Below are positions 41,681 through 50,668 of a stretch of 64,000 bases of DNA, one piece after another. Each line of letters opens with the position of its first letter. Position 1 is the stretch's first letter. The stretch is taken from assembly GCF_000282655.1 (NCBI RefSeq), contig NZ_AKIV01000021.1:1-64000 (forward strand), written 5' to 3'. Position numbers and translations under genes: made by a program. A model generated the notes under the pieces. The model was given only the letters and a program-made list of their open reading frames with translations. It did no database searches and was not told the origin of the DNA. This DNA comes from Polaromonas sp. CF318 (GTDB taxonomy: Bacteria > Pseudomonadota > Gammaproteobacteria > Burkholderiales > Burkholderiaceae_C).

Positions 41681-42913
41681 CTAAGCCCTGTCCTTCCAGC
41701 GCTGTATTTCCCACGACGGCAGGCCGCGCAGGTCGCCGACCCTGGCGCTCTGGAATTCCGCGAGCGCCGGTTTCGCGCCCAGCCTGTCGTAAGCCAGCTT
41801 GACCAGCGGCGCGGTCTTGACGAACACACTTTTAACCTGGGCCCAGTTGAGCGGCTCGGGGATGATCCTGGCGCCGGCGATCATTTTTGAAGTCGCGAGC
41901 AGGGACAGCGCGTCGCCCTCTGTCGACCAGGCCCAGCCGCGGCGGAACACCACCTCGTCGCGCACCACCTTGGCGCCCTCCGCCGGCGACAGGCCCCAAT
42001 AGGACTTGACCAGCTGCGACACCACGCTGGGGTCCGTCTCGCTGAGCACGCCCACGGCTTCCTGCTGCGCCAGCAAAAAGGCCAGCACCAGGTTGGGGTG
42101 CTTTTCCACCAGGCTGTTGTGCGCGATGCGGAAGGACCGGTGCAGGTAGTAACCGTCGGGGTAGAAGGGCGAGTGCTTCACCGAGGGCAGCAGGATGCCG
42201 GCCCCCTTGCCTTCCGGCCCGTCGTAATGGCTCTCCGTGTAGCCGTAGGAATTCATGATGGCCACCGTGCCGGTCGCCTGCGCCTTCAGGAAGGCCGGGT
42301 AGACGGCCAGCGTCGCATCCATCCCGGCCGGCACCTGCGCCGCCTCGGGCAGGGTCGGCAGGTGCACCATGCGTATGCCGTGGGCGGCCGGGTCCGGGTT
42401 GCCCAGTTCGTAGCGCAGGATCTGCGTGAACGCGTTGTACGGGTCCGCGCCCATCAGCGTTCCCACTGTCTTGCCCTTGAGGTCCTGCACATTGCGAATC
42501 GGCGAATCCTTGCGTGTGCACAGCAAAAACCGCAGCCGCCCCTCCGCCACCGACACCAGGCTGAAAGGATGCTGCGCCACGATGGCGCGTATCGTCGGCG
42601 TATTGCCCCACATCGCCATGTCGAGCTGGCCCGCGGCCAGCGCCTCCACCTGCGGCGCGGCCGCGGGGTAGGTCCGGTAGTCCATGGTCAGGTCGTAGCC
42701 GAACTCAGCCGCGTGCTTCTCAATCAGCCGCTTGCTGATCATGTATTGCGTGACCGGCGAATTGCCCGCCGCCCACGGCACCCAGCCATAGGACATGGTG
42801 AAAGGCCTGCCGGCCTGGGCGCGCGCCATGCAGCCCACCCCGAGCGCGCAGGCCAGCCCGGCACCCCGGCCCAACCAGTGCCTGCGTGTCGACATCGATG
42901 ATCCGCCGTTCAT
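41681..42913 (-). CDS. ABC-type sulfonate/nitrate/taurine-like substrate-binding protein
   Basis: 410 residues from the ATG at 42913 (GAGAGG upstream). Signal peptide with a twin-arginine-like start: STRRHWLGRGAGLACALGVGCMARAQA. NMT1/SsuA/TauA-type motifs: VEALAAGQLDMAMWGNTPTI, DLKGKTVGTLMGADPYNAF. Periplasmic. No permease or ATPase is nearby, so it either uses a transporter encoded elsewhere or serves as the ligand sensor for the membrane cyclase-like protein encoded 41 bases upstream on the same strand. The ligand is unknown. Confidence 0.87.
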   Translation of the reverse strand: MNGGSSMSTRRHWLGRGAGLACALGVGCMARAQAGRPFTMSYGWVPWAAGNSPVTQYMISKRLIEKHAAEFGYDLTMDYRTYPAAAPQVEALAAGQLDMAMWGNTPTIRAIVAQHPFSLVSVAEGRLRFLLCTRKDSPIRNVQDLKGKTVGTLMGADPYNAFTQILRYELGNPDPAAHGIRMVHLPTLPEAAQVPAGMDATLAVYPAFLKAQATGTVAIMNSYGYTESHYDGPEGKGAGILLPSVKHSPFYPDGYYLHRSFRIAHNSLVEKHPNLVLAFLLAQQEAVGVLSETDPSVVSQLVKSYWGLSPAEGAKVVRDEVVFRRGWAWSTEGDALSLLATSKMIAGARIIPEPLNWAQVKSVFVKTAPLVKLAYDRLGAKPALAEFQSARVGDLRGLPSWEIQRWKDRA

Positions 42914-42954
42914 GGAGACCTCTCTTTCAGCCCGGTGAACCTGCGCCATGAGGC

Positions 42955-44895
42955 CTAGGCCTGCGCCATCGCCGCGCCCGCCCGATCCTGTTTCGCCTCA
43001 GGTTCATGCACTATCCGCTCCAGCAGTTCATATACCTCATACAGCTCGCCGCGCGGGCCCAGCGGCACCGTGGCCGCCAGCCGGAAGCGGAAGTAGCGCG
43101 CCGCCGCCAGCGCCACAGAGCGGCTGGCCGCCACGCTCAGCCCCAGCGCGTTCGCCTGCCGCGCCAGCGCGCGCGCGTTGTCCAGCGGCGCGCCCACCGC
43201 GGTGAAGGTCAGGTGGTCCCAGGTGCCGAAATTGCCCACCGTCGCACTGCCGAAATCCAGGCCGAAGCACGGCGGCTTCACAGGCGCGTCCAGCCCTTCG
43301 GCCAGCGCCTGCATCGCATCCACCGCGCGCAGAGCCGCCTCACAGGCGTAACCCGCGGGGTTGGAGACATTCAGCGGCGTGTTCCACAGCGCCACCGCCG
43401 TGCAGCTTTCATAGCGGTCCATCATGCCCTTGCCCTGCGCCACCTCCACCGCGAAGATCTGCAAATAATGATCGGCATGCGGCGACCAGCTCACCGCCGT
43501 GGCGTGGTGCTCGTCCAGCGCGGCGCACAGCACCGCCAGCTCGCGCTGCTCGACCCCGGCCTGCGGCGTCAGGCGATTCGCGATGAAATGTTTCACCAGC
43601 GGCCGCGGCACATAGCGCGAGAACCCCTGCAGCGCGATGCGCGCCAGCGCCAGCGATTCCTGCAGGCGCCGCACCTCCGAAATATCGCTGTCCTGCGGGA
43701 TGTCGCTGTCGAACTCGAACTCGCGGATGTGCTTGGCCGAACGCACCAGGTTCTTCAAAGGCGTCGCCAGCCGGTTCGCCATCCAGAACAGCATGGGCAG
43801 CAGCATCAGCAGCCCGGCCGCGCCCACCCCCAGCAGCATCCAGCGCATGCGCCGCACCTGCGCCAGCAACATGTTCTGGTCAGACACCAGCGCCACATAG
43901 GCCTTGTGGCTGAACACCCCCTCCATCGGCATCACCACCGCCGCGAAGCGCTGGCCCCCCGCACCTTCCAGTGAATGGATGGGCGTGTCCTGCGGCGAGC
44001 CGTCCGTCACCAGCTTTTGCAGCGAGCCGTACAAAGGATCGCTCAAGGTCGCCAGACTGAGCGGCGTGCCCGACTCCAGCAGACGGCGCAGCCGGTCCGC
44101 CTGCGACCATCCCCAGACCCGGCCCTGCCCGTCAAACAGGATCAGCTCGGCCCGGCTTTCCTCGCCGCGCGCATGCAAAAAATCCGACAAGCCGCCTACC
44201 GTGAACATCGCCGCCGCGACGCCGCCCCGGGGACCGCTGAGCGGACGCGACAGCGCCATGCCGAACTCCTCCGGAACCTTCAGCATAAAAGGATCGGTCG
44301 CCTGGAAGGTGCCCAGGTTCAGGTCGCTCGCGCCCTGGTACCACGGGCGGTCGCGCGGGTCGTAGCGCTCGCCCCAGGGCCGCCGCTGGCTCGCGATGGC
44401 CGTCATCTGCTGGTCGTAAAACACCCACTCCTCGACGCGTTTTTGCCGCTCGTCCACCCGGATGATCTGCTGCGCATAACGCGCCTCCGGCAGCGACTTG
44501 GCCCAGGCCCGGTCGCGCGCGCTGCGCAGCACCATGTTTTGCTGGAAGCTGCCGTCCGGATAGCCGAACACCAGCGAGCCTATGTGCGGGTAGCGCTGCT
44601 GCATGGACATCTGCATGCGCAGCACCGAAATATCGTTGTCGCCCTCCAGCCCCGCATGCGGATCGTTGGCGGTCGCCTCCAGCCAGGCGCGCGCCGGCTC
44701 CTGGAAACGCAGCAACTGCTCCTGCGTGCGCCGGCCCAGCTGCTCCAACTCGCGCTGCGCACCGTCGAACACGATGCGGCTCGCCGCCAGCTCCGCCAGC
44801 GCCATCAGCGCCACCACCAGCACCGTCACCAGCGCGGCATAGGTCCAGAACAGGTGGGCACGAATCGACCTGGCATGAAAGCTCGGCATCTTCAT
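42955..44895 (-). CDS. Membrane sensor with degenerate class III adenylate/guanylate cyclase domain
   Basis: 646 residues. Transmembrane helix at about 15-37, a periplasmic dCACHE-like sensor (about 40-335; PRDRPWYQGASDL, FMALSRPLSG-type motif), second helix (MLLGVGAAGLLMLLPMLFWMA), HAMP-like segment and a cytoplasmic cyclase-like domain (about 430-600). The two metal-binding aspartates of class III cyclases are absent: VLFADI reads VLCAAL and GDAVMALF reads SCTAVALW. Later motifs survive (VGNFG, FTAVGAPLDNARAL). It is probably a nucleotide-binding or regulatory pseudo-cyclase. GTG at 44898 is an alternative start. Lies upstream of the binding-protein gene. Confidence 0.8.
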   Translation of the reverse strand: MKMPSFHARSIRAHLFWTYAALVTVLVVALMALAELAASRIVFDGAQRELEQLGRRTQEQLLRFQEPARAWLEATANDPHAGLEGDNDISVLRMQMSMQQRYPHIGSLVFGYPDGSFQQNMVLRSARDRAWAKSLPEARYAQQIIRVDERQKRVEEWVFYDQQMTAIASQRRPWGERYDPRDRPWYQGASDLNLGTFQATDPFMLKVPEEFGMALSRPLSGPRGGVAAAMFTVGGLSDFLHARGEESRAELILFDGQGRVWGWSQADRLRRLLESGTPLSLATLSDPLYGSLQKLVTDGSPQDTPIHSLEGAGGQRFAAVVMPMEGVFSHKAYVALVSDQNMLLAQVRRMRWMLLGVGAAGLLMLLPMLFWMANRLATPLKNLVRSAKHIREFEFDSDIPQDSDISEVRRLQESLALARIALQGFSRYVPRPLVKHFIANRLTPQAGVEQRELAVLCAALDEHHATAVSWSPHADHYLQIFAVEVAQGKGMMDRYESCTAVALWNTPLNVSNPAGYACEAALRAVDAMQALAEGLDAPVKPPCFGLDFGSATVGNFGTWDHLTFTAVGAPLDNARALARQANALGLSVAASRSVALAAARYFRFRLAATVPLGPRGELYEVYELLERIVHEPEAKQDRAGAAMAQA

Positions 44896-45170
44896 CACCG
44901 TTGTCTCCCTGCGGTGCTTGTTTGCCTTGCAAGATACGCCTCGCTAATGGCTTTGACAAGGTGATTGATACTGGCTTTGGGGTTCGTGGCCCGGCTTGAA
45001 CAGTTTGTGACGTTTGTCAGGTGAATCGGGTGCCGCGATGCCTACTACAAATGGAGGATGAATTCACCATTTTGCGGAGCGCGCTGCGTGACACAAGAAG
45101 AGCAAGCCAATGCCTGTGCTTCGCCAGGATTCCAACCAACGCTAACTCAATGTCACAAATTCGCGCGACC

Positions 45171-46232
45171 TCAACCCCGTGCCGTCAACGAAAAGAAGAA
45201 ATCCAGCATGTGGAAGTGATCGTCATGGAAGCGGTCTTCCATGCCGCTCAGGTCTTCAATGGGAACCCATTCGGCTGTCGCCGCATCGTCCGCTGCCTGC
45301 ACTTCGGGCAAGCGGCGCGATCCCAGGTCAAAGAAGTGGGCGTGGGTGATCACACGGCCGCGCAGGCTGCGGTCCGGATGGTCGAACACGTGGACCGCTT
45401 TCAGGGCGTTTTTCATATCGCCTTCGAGCAGGCGCATCCGGGTTTCCTCTTCGAGCTCGCGCAGGGTTGACTGGTACACAGTTTCGCGTGGCTCGATGAA
45501 TCCGCCGGGTACGGCGAACAAGCCCTTGCCCGGGGAGCGCCCGCGCTGGATCAGCAGCACCCGGCCGCTGCATTTCACGACCGCATCCACCGTCACAAAC
45601 ACCGGCGCATAGGGCGATCCAGCCCATTTGGCTTTTTCCTGCCTGAGGCTTTCCCATTCCTGCGCGAGCTCCTGGAAGTAGGGCAAGGCCGCCCAGGTGC
45701 GAAGAAACGCAACGGTGCTGGCCGGCGCCTGGCTCACCAGGGCGGCCAGCGCAGGCTCCAGCGAAGTGCCGGCATTGCCGAAGTAAGCGTCACGCAAGGC
45801 GCTGGCGTCAATCCTGCCCTGCGCTTCGACCGCATCGAGTGTCCAGCCCGGGAAGTGTTTCAGGTACTCGCTGGTCGCGTCCTTGAAATGTCCGACGAGC
45901 ACAGGGGATGCACCGGCCTTTTCGCCGGCGAGCTCGGCCACACCCTGCTTGACCGCGGACACCCAGCGGTCCTGGTTGTAGTAGTCGCGCACCGGCAGAA
46001 AGCGGATCCGGCCCCGGTCCGCCTCGGGCAGCGCCAGGCGGATCATTTCCGCGCGCTCCTGCCAGGTGAAAGGGTTCTTGGGCGTGCGCGCCTGCCAGGC
46101 CGAGCCGAGCACGACGATGCACAGCGGGGCCGCGTCCAGTGCGCGCCGCAGCAAGGCAAGCTGCCCGTTGTGGAAAATCTGGAAACGGCCGATATAAACC
46201 GAGACCTCGTGTTTTTTGGGGCTTGATGTCAT
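45171..46232 (-). CDS. Bifunctional NMN adenylyltransferase/Nudix hydrolase (NadM-Nudix)
   Basis: 353 residues. N-terminal NMN adenylyltransferase: VYIGRFQIFHNGQLALLRRAL (nucleotidyltransferase HxGH-type site, here FHNGQ), PFTWQERAEMIR. C-terminal Nudix domain (about 210-340) with GGFIEPRETVYQSTLRELEEET, the Nudix box, typical of ADP-ribose pyrophosphatases. Makes NAD from NMN (or deamido-NAD from NaMN) and hydrolyses ADP-ribose or related compounds. Last gene of the seven-gene NAD operon, 6 bases after nadE. Confidence 0.93.
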   Translation of the reverse strand: MTSSPKKHEVSVYIGRFQIFHNGQLALLRRALDAAPLCIVVLGSAWQARTPKNPFTWQERAEMIRLALPEADRGRIRFLPVRDYYNQDRWVSAVKQGVAELAGEKAGASPVLVGHFKDATSEYLKHFPGWTLDAVEAQGRIDASALRDAYFGNAGTSLEPALAALVSQAPASTVAFLRTWAALPYFQELAQEWESLRQEKAKWAGSPYAPVFVTVDAVVKCSGRVLLIQRGRSPGKGLFAVPGGFIEPRETVYQSTLRELEEETRMRLLEGDMKNALKAVHVFDHPDRSLRGRVITHAHFFDLGSRRLPEVQAADDAATAEWVPIEDLSGMEDRFHDDHFHMLDFFFSLTARG

Positions 46233-46238
46233 GGGAAC

Positions 46239-47939
46239 CTAATTGAATTTGGCGGCGATCGGCATCTGGCGGCCGGAGCCGAAAGCGCGCGCACGCAAAC
46301 GGATGATGGGGGGCGCCTGCCGGCGCTTGTACTCGTTGCGGGCGATCATGCCCTGGATACGTTCCATCATCGCGAGGCTCTCCGGGTCGCGGCGCAGCTG
46401 CGCGACGAAAGCCGAGGCTTTCTCGTACTCCCACGCGGCCAGGCGCCGGCCTTCGATCAAAAGTTTGAGCACTTCGTCGAGCACGGGGTAAGGTGGCAGG
46501 CTGTCCACGTCCTTCTGGTCGGGCGCCAGCTCCGCCGAAGGCGCTTTGTCAATGATGGCCTGGGGAATGATTTCCCTGCCGGCGGCTTCATTGAGGTGGC
46601 CGGCCAAGGCGAAGACCTCGGTTTTGTAGAGGTCGCCGATCAGGCCCAGCCCACCGTTGGTGTCGCCGTACAGCGTGCAGTAGCCTACCGAAATCTCGGA
46701 CTTGTTGCCGGTGGTCAGCAGCAGGTGACCGAAGCTGTTCGAGTACTCCATCAGGATGGTGCCGCGCGCACGCGCCTGCAGGTTCTCCAGCGCGATGCCC
46801 CGCAGGGCTTGGCCGAAAGCCGCTTCAAAGCCGCCGGAAAACTCATTGACGATGTCGGCGATTGGATGGCGCACCAATTCCACACCCAGGTTGCGGCACA
46901 GGATTTCAGAGTCATCGACCGAGCCGGCCGATGAAAAGCGCGACGGCATGGTGATGGCCGTCACATTGGACGGGCCCAGCGCTTCGGCGGCCAGCGCCAG
47001 CGTCAGCGCCGAATCAATGCCGCCCGAGGAGCCGATCACCGCGCGGGTAAAACCACAGCGGCGCGCATAGTCCCGCAGGCCGAGCACGATCTGTCGCCGA
47101 TAGAACGCCATGGTCGGCAGCCCTTCCACCGGAACGGCGGCGGGCTCATCCCCGGCCAGCGTCAGGAAGCGCCCGTTCTCAAAACGCAGGGTGGTCACGT
47201 CTTCGGCAAAGCGCTCGGCTTCAAACACCACACCGGCCTGCGGCTCCACGGCAAACGATGCGCCGTCATAGACGAGCTGGTCATGGCCACCGACCTGGTT
47301 GACGTAAAGAATGGGCAGCTGGTTGCGCTTGCTGGCGGCGCCGAAGATCTGGTGGCGTTGCTCGCGCTTGCCGATGTTGGACGGGCTGGCGTTGATGGAG
47401 ATCACCAGGTCGGGCGCGGCGTCGCGCATGCGGTCAAACGGGTTGATCGCGTAATCCAGGCCCTCGTCGTTCCACCCGTCCTCACAGATCAGCACGCCCA
47501 CCTTGGCGTCGCGTATGCGCAAGACTTTCGCGACGTCCTGGCCGGGCTCGAAGTGCCGGCGCTCGTCGAAGATGTTGTAGGTGGGCAGCAGCTGCTTGGC
47601 GTACTCCAGCAGCACTTCGCCGCCCTTGATCACGCACAGTGAGTTGCGCAGCTTCTTGCCCGGCGCTTTGCGGCGCGCGGGCAGGCCTATCACCCAGTAG
47701 AGATTCGGGATCTGGCGCGAAGCCAGCAGCAGGTCCTGCAGGGCCGCGTCGACGCGCTCCATAAAGCCCTCTTCTTCCAGCATGTCGCCCGGATAGTAGG
47801 CCGTGAGCGACATCTCGGAAAAGACAACGATGTCGGACTGGTCGGTCCAGGCCTTGCTGGCGGCCGTGACCATCTTGGCCACATTGCCTGAGAGGTCGCC
47901 GATGGTGAGGTTCAGCTGGGCAGCGGTGATTTTGAGCAT
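46239..47939 (-). CDS. nadE: Glutamine-dependent NAD+ synthase
   Basis: 566 residues, normal for the two-domain enzyme. N-terminal nitrilase-like glutaminase (about 1-260): VVFSEMSLTAYYPGDM, KQLLPTYNIFDERRHF (catalytic lysine region), GVLICEDGWN (nucleophile cysteine). C-terminal synthetase: PP-loop GSSGGIDSALTLAL (about 300), GNKSEISVGYCTLYGD, KAPSAELAPDQKD. Amidates deamido-NAD using glutamine and ATP. Sits between pncB and nadM, 15 and 6 bases apart, so one operon. Confidence 0.97.
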   Translation of the reverse strand: MLKITAAQLNLTIGDLSGNVAKMVTAASKAWTDQSDIVVFSEMSLTAYYPGDMLEEEGFMERVDAALQDLLLASRQIPNLYWVIGLPARRKAPGKKLRNSLCVIKGGEVLLEYAKQLLPTYNIFDERRHFEPGQDVAKVLRIRDAKVGVLICEDGWNDEGLDYAINPFDRMRDAAPDLVISINASPSNIGKREQRHQIFGAASKRNQLPILYVNQVGGHDQLVYDGASFAVEPQAGVVFEAERFAEDVTTLRFENGRFLTLAGDEPAAVPVEGLPTMAFYRRQIVLGLRDYARRCGFTRAVIGSSGGIDSALTLALAAEALGPSNVTAITMPSRFSSAGSVDDSEILCRNLGVELVRHPIADIVNEFSGGFEAAFGQALRGIALENLQARARGTILMEYSNSFGHLLLTTGNKSEISVGYCTLYGDTNGGLGLIGDLYKTEVFALAGHLNEAAGREIIPQAIIDKAPSAELAPDQKDVDSLPPYPVLDEVLKLLIEGRRLAAWEYEKASAFVAQLRRDPESLAMMERIQGMIARNEYKRRQAPPIIRLRARAFGSGRQMPIAAKFN

Positions 47940-47954
47940 GCGATCCTCAAGCCC

Positions 47955-49148
47955 TTAAGTTGAAACGGGAAAACGGAAGACCTGGCGCAAATAGGCCAGG
48001 AAGGTCTGGTCGTTGCACAGCGTCTTGCCCGGGCTGTCCGAGAGTTTGGCCACCGGCCTGGCATTGGCGCCGGTCAGCTTCATCACGATGTTCAGCGGCG
48101 TCAGCCCCACGTCGTTGGTCAGGTTGGTGCCTATGCCAAAGCCTGTCTGCGTGCGCGCGGCAAACGCGCGGTAGAGCTTGAGCGCGGTCGGCACGTCCAG
48201 CCCGTCCGAAAACACCAGGCGCTTGTTCTGCGCGTCGACACGCAGCTTGGCGTAGTGGGCCAGGGCCTTCTCACCCCAGACAAATGGGTCGCCCGAATCG
48301 TGGCGCAGGCCGTCAAACAGCTTGGCGAAGTAGAGGTCGAAGTCCGCGAGGAAGGCGTCCATGCCGACCACATCGGTCAGCGCCACACCGAGGTCGCCGC
48401 GGTATTCCTGCACCCAGTCTTCCAGCGCGGCGCGCTGGAAGTCGCGCAAAGTCATGCCCAAGGCCTGGTAGGTTTGCAGGTATTCGTGGGCCATGGTGCC
48501 AATCGGCACCAGGCTGAGTTCCTTGGCCAGCAGCACGTTGGAGGTGCCTTTGAAGTACTGCGGAATCTCGCGCTTGAGCGTGGTGACCACTTCGGTCTGC
48601 CAGTCGCGCGAGAAGCGGCGCCGCACACCGAAATCGAAGAACTCGAAGGGGTTGCGCAGCGCGGGTTCTTTCTCGAAGGCCCGCAGGATCTCAATCTTGC
48701 CCTGCAGGCGCTTGCGGCCTTCCACCAGGGCGGCGGCCTGGTCGGAGCGGCGGAAGTACAACTCGTTGACGATGGCCAGCACAAAAATTTCGAAGGCCAT
48801 GGTGTGCACCTGCGGGCCCACGGCCTTGATCACCAGCGTGGGGCCCTCGGCCGTGGCGGTGATGAATTCGCGCTGGAATTCAAAGATTCGCAAAAAGTCC
48901 ACGAAATCGCTTTTGATAAAGCGAAGCCCCCGTAGGTAGGCCAATTCCCCAGGCTGGAAGCGCAGCGTGCAGAGATGGTCGAGCTGCGCATTGACCTCTC
49001 CCAACAGTTCACTCAAGGGATAACCCGGCTGGTTGCGGCAGACAAAGCTGTATTCGGCCTCGGTCTGCGGATGCTTGTGCAGCATGGTTTGCCACATGGT
49101 GAACTTGTAGAGGTCGGTGTCCAGCAGGCTTTGGATGATGGGTTGCAT
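47955..49148 (-). CDS. pncB: Nicotinate phosphoribosyltransferase
   Basis: 397 residues, as in E. coli PncB. Motifs: [15 protein letters not shown] at the N-terminus, [16 protein letters not shown] with the phospho-histidine region, [28 protein letters not shown] [23 protein letters not shown]. Converts nicotinate and PRPP to NaMN, first salvage step feeding NadM-type adenylyltransferase and NadE encoded next to it. Confidence 0.97.
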   Translation of the reverse strand: MQPIIQSLLDTDLYKFTMWQTMLHKHPQTEAEYSFVCRNQPGYPLSELLGEVNAQLDHLCTLRFQPGELAYLRGLRFIKSDFVDFLRIFEFQREFITATAEGPTLVIKAVGPQVHTMAFEIFVLAIVNELYFRRSDQAAALVEGRKRLQGKIEILRAFEKEPALRNPFEFFDFGVRRRFSRDWQTEVVTTLKREIPQYFKGTSNVLLAKELSLVPIGTMAHEYLQTYQALGMTLRDFQRAALEDWVQEYRGDLGVALTDVVGMDAFLADFDLYFAKLFDGLRHDSGDPFVWGEKALAHYAKLRVDAQNKRLVFSDGLDVPTALKLYRAFAARTQTGFGIGTNLTNDVGLTPLNIVMKLTGANARPVAKLSDSPGKTLCNDQTFLAYLRQVFRFPVST

Positions 49149-49214
49149 AAGTGGCTTTGTGAAGGAAGGAGGTGGCAGTCAGGCGGTTGCCTGCAAGGTA
49201 CTCAATGGGGCCGC

Positions 49215-49706
49215 TCACGGCGGCATAGCCTTGAGGGCATCCCGGACGCGGGTGAGTATGCGCCCCAGCTTGTTTTGACCCAGCCACTGTTTGGGGTCAA
49301 GGCAACGGGGGTCGGATTCTTCCAGGCCGATGCCCCATATGACGTCATCGGGAGCGGCCTCGACCAAGAGGGTGCCGTCGGTAGCCAGAAGCGCTGCCTT
49401 GCGGTCTTCATCCTGCGAGAATTTGGCAAACAGGCCAGGGAACATCAGGTCTTCCGCTTGAACTTGCCAGATAGCGTCTACGTAACCCTTGACCTGCCGG
49501 CCGAGCGCCTTCTGCTTGCGAGGGTTGGACTCAGCCATGACGAGCTCGGCGGTCGAGAGATCCCCGAACAGCATGGCCTTCGCAAACATCATGTACTGCT
49601 CACTGCAGTTGAAAGTCCGGCCATCGACGACGAAGTCGCCCCGGCTCCAGTTGCTGAACACCTCGTTCGTTCGCCAGAAGAGGGTCATGCCGGCAACAGT
49701 TCGCAT
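49215..49706 (-). CDS. NADAR family protein (YbiA/RibX-like)
   Basis: 163 residues, complete NADAR domain: VFSNWSRGDFVVDGRTFNCSEQYMMFAKAMLFGD, NPRKQKALGRQVKGY, ESDPRCLDPKQWLGQNKLG. The superfamily was first predicted from NAD/ADP-ribose gene neighbourhoods; members act as N-glycosidases on riboflavin intermediates or remove ADP-ribose from nucleic acids. Its place in an NAD salvage operon with ADP-ribose-related enzymes fits a role in ADP-ribose metabolism. The ribosome-binding site is weak. Confidence 0.9.
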   Translation of the reverse strand: MRTVAGMTLFWRTNEVFSNWSRGDFVVDGRTFNCSEQYMMFAKAMLFGDLSTAELVMAESNPRKQKALGRQVKGYVDAIWQVQAEDLMFPGLFAKFSQDEDRKAALLATDGTLLVEAAPDDVIWGIGLEESDPRCLDPKQWLGQNKLGRILTRVRDALKAMPP

Positions 49707-49733
49707 GGTTGTCTTTCTTGAATTGCTTGTAGG

Positions 49734-50597
49734 TCAGGCGTTTGCTTGCAGAGTACTGAGCACGGCCACGCTGGTCGACAGCACGGCACCGCGGCTGGCC
49801 ATGTCGTCCAGGAATGCTTTGTGCTGCGCTTCGAAGCCGCCGACGGGACTCATGCAGTCGGTCAGCAACACCACCTTGCCCGCCTTGCCGGACGGCAGGT
49901 TGGCGACGATGTGTTCGGTGGTTGCTTTCACACAGTGGCTGCTGGCTTCGCCGGCGATGATCAGCAGGTCGGCCTGGTCCAGCGACGCGATCAGGGCCGT
50001 GTTGAGCTGGGTGGCCGGGTCGTCCTCATCCGGCACCTCGGCCTGCATGGCGCTGTAGTGTTCCGTCCACGGGTTGCTGCCTTTGTTGATTTTTTGCACC
50101 ATGGCCAGGCGGCTGTCCTCCCAGAGGTTGTAGGCGGCTTTCACGGCGGGGTGCACATTGTGGCCCCAGCTGCCGATTTCGCAGTGCACCGGCCAGACCA
50201 TCAAGGTGTAGCGGCCGCGCCGCTCCAGCTCGTCGATATAGGCCAGGGCCCTGGGCAGCATGGCCGCATCTTTGGGCAGATAGTCGCCCTTGCGCACCTG
50301 CGCGGCGGTAATCGGCGTGAAGGGCCCCACGGCCGCACCGGCACCGGTCTTCCAGAAGGTCGGGTGGGCGATGTCAAACCTGTGGTGGGAATCCAGCGTC
50401 ACGGCGATGGCGGAAAGGCCGGACGCGCCTTCGCGAATCAGCCCGGCCAGGCGCAGCATGTCCGCGTGGGCACCTGCCACGGGCAGGGCCGGCGATGTGG
50501 CTTGCCCCGTCACCGGATCGACGGGCAGCCAATCGGCCGGCAGGTCGCAAAAGTCGTTTTGCGGGTCGATGACCAGAAGCTGGATGTTTTTCTTCAT
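49734..50597 (-). CDS. Cysteine hydrolase, nicotinamidase-like (isochorismatase fold)
   Basis: 287 residues from the ATG at 50597 (GGAGGACAAC upstream); longer than the about 200 residues of typical PncA. Catalytic triad elements visible: aspartate in LLVIDPQNDFCDLP, and the nucleophile cysteine in GEASSHCVKATTEHIV; VWPVHCEIGSWGHNVHPAV is the conserved middle segment. In this operon it most likely deamidates nicotinamide to nicotinate, the PncB substrate. The extra length is in the middle region between the aspartate and cysteine blocks. Confidence 0.87.
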   Translation of the reverse strand: MKKNIQLLVIDPQNDFCDLPADWLPVDPVTGQATSPALPVAGAHADMLRLAGLIREGASGLSAIAVTLDSHHRFDIAHPTFWKTGAGAAVGPFTPITAAQVRKGDYLPKDAAMLPRALAYIDELERRGRYTLMVWPVHCEIGSWGHNVHPAVKAAYNLWEDSRLAMVQKINKGSNPWTEHYSAMQAEVPDEDDPATQLNTALIASLDQADLLIIAGEASSHCVKATTEHIVANLPSGKAGKVVLLTDCMSPVGGFEAQHKAFLDDMASRGAVLSTSVAVLSTLQANA

Positions 50598-50668
50598 GTT
50601 GTCCTCCGTTGAAATTCGTTGAGACTGATTGGGGCAATGCCGCTGATTCTCGCAGCAGCGGGTCCGCC

